7,706 nucleotides of DNA, from NCBI GenBank assembly GCA_007132145.1, contig SLPE01000099.1:1-7706 (forward strand), given 5' to 3'. This DNA comes from Candidatus Izemoplasma sp. Lineage in GTDB: Bacteria; Bacillota_I; Bacilli_A; Izemoplasmatales; Izemoplasmataceae. The position numbers were made by a program, and so were the translations under genes. The notes under the pieces were generated by a model. The model searched no databases and was not told the origin of the DNA. It worked only from the letters and a program-made list of their open reading frames with translations. Positions 5,466-7,706 of this stretch are shown piece after piece; the first letter of the stretch is position 1; each line of letters begins with the position of its first letter.

Positions 5466-6461
5466 ATGATTAGAATATCCGTAGATGCCATGGGTGGCGA
5501 TTACGCCCCGAAAGAACAAGTCGAAGGCGCGATGATGGCCGTTTCCCGCATCAAGGACATCGAAATCAACTTGTTCGGGGACGAGAAGACGCTCCGCGCG
5601 CTTTTGAAAGACCCGACCCGTATCCGCATCACTCCCTCCGAAGGGACGATTCCGATGTCGGAGAAAGATCCGATTGGTGCGATTCGTCGCAATCGGAAGA
5701 GTTCGATGGCGATGGCGCTTTCCAGTGTCCGCAGCGGCGAAGCCGACGCGATCGTCTCAAGTGGCGCGACGCAAGCCCTGATCGCAGGCGCCCATATCCT
5801 CGTCGGTCGGATGAAGGGGATGAAGCGGACAGCCATCGCCCCTATCATCCCGAGCGTCGACAAAACGGGTACGATCCTTCTCGATTGCGGGGCCAATCTT
5901 GAAATACGCCCCGAACACATGGTACAACAAGCACAATTCGCCACCATCTACGCCAAAGAAGTCATGCGGGTCGACCATCCCCGTGTCGGCCTCCTCAATA
6001 TCGGAACCGAAGAAGGGAAAGGGAGAGACCTCGACATCGAAGTTCACCGCCTGATGTCGGAAGACGCCCATCTCGACTTCATCGGGAACGTCGAACCGAA
6101 AGAAGTGCTCGATCCCCCGTGTAAAATCCTGATCAGTGACGGCTTCACCGCAAACATTGTCATGAAGACGCTCGAAGGCACTGCGAAAGGATTGGGGAAG
6201 GTGTTGAAACAAGAACTGAGCAGAGGCGTCGTCGGCAAACTCGGACTCGTGTTGTCGATCGGAAACTTGAAACGCTTCCGCGCCCGGCTTTCCGCCGAAG
6301 CCATCGGCGGGGCGATGATCTACGGGTTGCGCGGCGTCGTCATCAAAGCGCAAGGCGCGTCGAAGGCGTACGGGTTCTACAACGGCATCCGTCAAGCGGC
6401 CGACATCGTCCGCCAAGACGTGATCGGAAAAGTCGGCCGCGTCTTTGAAGAGGGGGTATAA
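5466..6461 (+). CDS. plsX: Phosphate acyltransferase (acyl-ACP:phosphate)
   Basis: Converts acyl-ACP and phosphate to acyl-phosphate, the donor used by PlsY in the first acylation of glycerol 3-phosphate; it is a peripheral membrane enzyme. The length, 331 residues, is normal. Motifs: VDAMGGDYAPKEQVEG (7-21), SSGATQALIAGA (98-109), LLDCGANLEIRPEH (138-151), VGLLNIGTEEGKG (174-186), FIGNVE (205-210), ISDGFTANIVMKTLEG (223-238) and YGLRGVVIKAQGASKAYG (286-303). Relative to the common consensus, SAGNTGAL reads SSGATQAL and KAHGSS reads KAQGAS. The ATG at 5466 is chosen because GAGGTG lies 5 nt upstream and the protein begins at the canonical MIRISVDAMGGD. An in-frame extension to 5403 covers the promoter and is not credible. 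It leads the plsX-rnc-dnaD run. No fapR, fabD, fabG or acpP is adjacent. Confidence 0.95.
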   Translation: MIRISVDAMGGDYAPKEQVEGAMMAVSRIKDIEINLFGDEKTLRALLKDPTRIRITPSEGTIPMSEKDPIGAIRRNRKSSMAMALSSVRSGEADAIVSSGATQALIAGAHILVGRMKGMKRTAIAPIIPSVDKTGTILLDCGANLEIRPEHMVQQAQFATIYAKEVMRVDHPRVGLLNIGTEEGKGRDLDIEVHRLMSEDAHLDFIGNVEPKEVLDPPCKILISDGFTANIVMKTLEGTAKGLGKVLKQELSRGVVGKLGLVLSIGNLKRFRARLSAEAIGGAMIYGLRGVVIKAQGASKAYGFYNGIRQAADIVRQDVIGKVGRVFEEGV

Positions 6462-6465
6462 AAGC

Positions 6466-7152
6466 GTGCATGATCTCGAACGTTTTTTCGGCATCCGCTT
6501 CAAGGACCCCGGATTGCTCGAAACCGCATTGACGCACTCTTCCTACGCCAACGAACACGGCACCGTCTCCAACGAACGGCTCGAGTTCATCGGTGATGCC
6601 GTCATCGACCTCGTCGTCGCCGACCATCTCTATCGGACGCGGGTCGCCGACCACGAAGGAATCTTGACGAAGACGCGCGCCAAACACGTGTGCGAAGCGG
6701 CATTGCACGAATACGCGAAAGCCTGCCATCTGAGCAAATATGTCAAACTCGGCCACGGCGAAGAAAAGACGGGCGGGCGCATCCGCCCCGCGTTGCTCGC
6801 CGACGCCTTCGAAGCCTTCCTCGGCGCCGTCTTTCTCGACGCCGGACTTGACGGTGTCTATGCCGTTGCGGACAAAGTCGTCATCCCCTTGGTCGAACGT
6901 GACACGCAAGACAACTTCACCGATCACAAGTCGATGTTGCAGGAGTTGATTCAATCCGATAAACGGACTTTGGAGTACAAAATCGTCGATGAAAGCGGCC
7001 CGTCCCACCGCAAGCATTTCACATCGCGCGTCTACATGGACGGCATCATCCTTGGCGAAGGCGAGGGTCCGAGTAAAAAAGAAGCGGAACAATCGGCTGC
7101 GAGAACCGCCTTGGACAAACTCGCGAAAACGCAAATCGAGGGAGGCGACTGA
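6466..7152 (+). CDS. rnc: Ribonuclease III
   Basis: A double-strand-specific endonuclease that processes the rRNA precursor and some mRNAs. With the GTG start it has 228 residues. The catalytic RNase III domain (about 3-145) contains THSSYANE (23-30), the signature NERLEFIGDAV (36-46) giving metal ligands E40 and D44, the GEEKTGGRIRPALLADAFEAFLGA stretch (98-121) giving D113 and E116, and LDAGLD (124-129). The double-stranded RNA binding domain (about 153-223) has the typical DHKSMLQEL start and GPSKKEAEQSAA end (201-212). All four catalytic acidic residues are intact. The GTG at 6466 is preferred: it follows plsX by 4 nt and AGGGGG (6451-6456) lies 9 nt upstream. A TTG at 6445 in frame would overlap plsX and lacks support. 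Confidence 0.96.
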   Translation: MHDLERFFGIRFKDPGLLETALTHSSYANEHGTVSNERLEFIGDAVIDLVVADHLYRTRVADHEGILTKTRAKHVCEAALHEYAKACHLSKYVKLGHGEEKTGGRIRPALLADAFEAFLGAVFLDAGLDGVYAVADKVVIPLVERDTQDNFTDHKSMLQELIQSDKRTLEYKIVDESGPSHRKHFTSRVYMDGIILGEGEGPSKKEAEQSAARTALDKLAKTQIEGGD

Positions 7153-7155
7153 ATC

Positions 7156-7706
7156 ATGCAGCGACTGCTCAAATCCTTGATCGAGAAAAGGATCATCGAC
7201 TACAAAGCGCTCGTTTTGGAGTACTACTATCGTTTCGGACTGAATGAAGACGAAGCGATCGCTTTGATCAAACTCAACGAGCTCCTCGAAGAGAAACGGG
7301 GCATCATCAAACCCGAGACGTTTTGCAAACGACTCTCGAAAACTTCAGAAGAGACGGCCGACATTCTCAACGGATTGATGAACAAAGGCTATCTCCGCAT
7401 CAAACTCGTCGAAAACGCACAAGGCAAGGATCAGGAAACCTTCGACATCGACATGTTCCTCTTGAAAGTCGTCGAGACCGCGAACCAGGCGCGCAAAGAA
7501 GTGATGAAGACCGAGACCGCAGACTGGGTGGAGTTTCTCGAGGCGACCTTGCAACAACCTTTGTCACGCCTCGATCTCGAGACGGTCGCGAAATGGCTTG
7601 AAGAGGACATGTACCCTTTCGACAAGGTCAAAGCGGCGACTTTTGAGGCTTTGAAGAAACCGAGACCTTCGATTCGGACCATCGACCGGATTCTCTTGGA
7701 TACGGG
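7156..7706 (+). CDS. dnaD: DnaD-like replication initiation protein, 3'-truncated
   Basis: DnaD helps remodel origin DNA and load the replicative helicase with DnaB/DnaI in Bacillota. The frame is open to the window edge: 183 full codons and part of a Gly codon. Residues about 8-95 resemble the DnaD N-terminal winged-helix domain (YKALVLEYYYRFGLNEDEA at 16-34; a recognition-helix-like segment at 53-80 ending MNKGYLRI). A charged linker follows (about 108-120), then a DnaB_2/DnaD C-terminal helical domain (about 125-183) with PLSRLDLETVAKWLEED (134-150) and the hallmark SIRTIDRILLDT (172-183), which corresponds to the Bacillus FRYIDRILFEW element. The usual Trp at the end of that element reads Thr-Gly here. 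GGAGG (7141-7145) lies 10 nt before the ATG, and the gap to rnc is 3 nt, so the genes are likely co-transcribed. Bacillota normally have smc after rnc, and the dnaD position here is uncommon. A DnaB-type paralogue is the alternative. Confidence 0.85.
   Translation, partial: MQRLLKSLIEKRIIDYKALVLEYYYRFGLNEDEAIALIKLNELLEEKRGIIKPETFCKRLSKTSEETADILNGLMNKGYLRIKLVENAQGKDQETFDIDMFLLKVVETANQARKEVMKTETADWVEFLEATLQQPLSRLDLETVAKWLEEDMYPFDKVKAATFEALKKPRPSIRTIDRILLDT

Noticed and set aside
6445..6465. TTG start for rnc overlapping plsX
   Set aside because: There is no well-placed ribosome site for it, while GTG 6466 has AGGGGG 9 nt upstream and a natural 4-nt gap.
6343..7134. 263-codon open frame on the minus strand across plsX and rnc
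   Set aside because: It lies opposite two well-conserved genes, shows no recognisable motif and results from the codon pattern of the plus strand. The same holds for the minus-strand frames at 5757-6503, 3702-4343, 1841-2389 and 451-1014.

Overview
This window is a conserved housekeeping block of a low-complexity Bacillota genome. The gene order is rpe–thiN, then rpmB on the opposite strand, then fakA–recG–plsX–rnc–dnaD. It matches the Bacillus-type order rsgA-rpe-thiN / rpmB / yloU-yloV / recG / plsX / rnc, but with many members missing (no spoVM, asp23/yloU, fapR, fabD, fabG, acpP or smc). The direct run fakA…plsX–rnc resembles the reduced Mollicutes arrangement. However, six of the seven complete 3' ends are TGA, no gene needs TGA as Trp, and Trp is written TGG, so the standard bacterial code applies and Mycoplasma/Spiroplasma are unlikely. 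Coding DNA looks balanced to mildly GC-rich by eye, while the intergenic DNA is AT-rich. My best guess is a non-sporulating, genome-reduced Bacilli or Mollicutes-related lineage that kept code 11 (Acholeplasma-, Haloplasma-, RF39- or Erysipelotrichia-like). This is inferred from gene order and protein similarity by memory, not from a search.

Layout. Positions 1-1107 hold the 3' three-quarters of rpe (pentose phosphate epimerase), overlapping thiN (thiamine pyrophosphokinase) by the ATGA arrangement. A strong hairpin separates thiN from the convergent rpmB (ribosomal protein L28). From about 1352 to 1624 lies a divergent promoter region: two near-matched extended -10 promoters fire outward, left to rpmB and right to fakA, and the fakA leader of about 120 nt contains a possible 25-codon ORF overlapping the fakA start. 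fakA (fatty acid kinase) ends in a textbook terminator. recG (Holliday-junction/fork-reversal helicase) then has its own promoter with an operator-like palindrome at the expected transcription start. plsX has a further promoter and leads a tight plsX–rnc–dnaD run (4-nt and 3-nt gaps) that continues out of the window.

How they fit. FakA makes acyl-phosphate from exogenous fatty acids and PlsX makes acyl-phosphate from acyl-ACP, so both supply the PlsY step of phospholipid synthesis. RecG and DnaD act in replication restart/initiation. RNase III and L28 serve RNA processing and ribosomes. Rpe and ThiN are metabolic. I saw no mobile element, CRISPR array, tRNA, rRNA, prophage or defence gene. 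This is essentially an ordinary core region, and the points worth a second look are regulatory and in divergent enzyme motifs rather than a new system.
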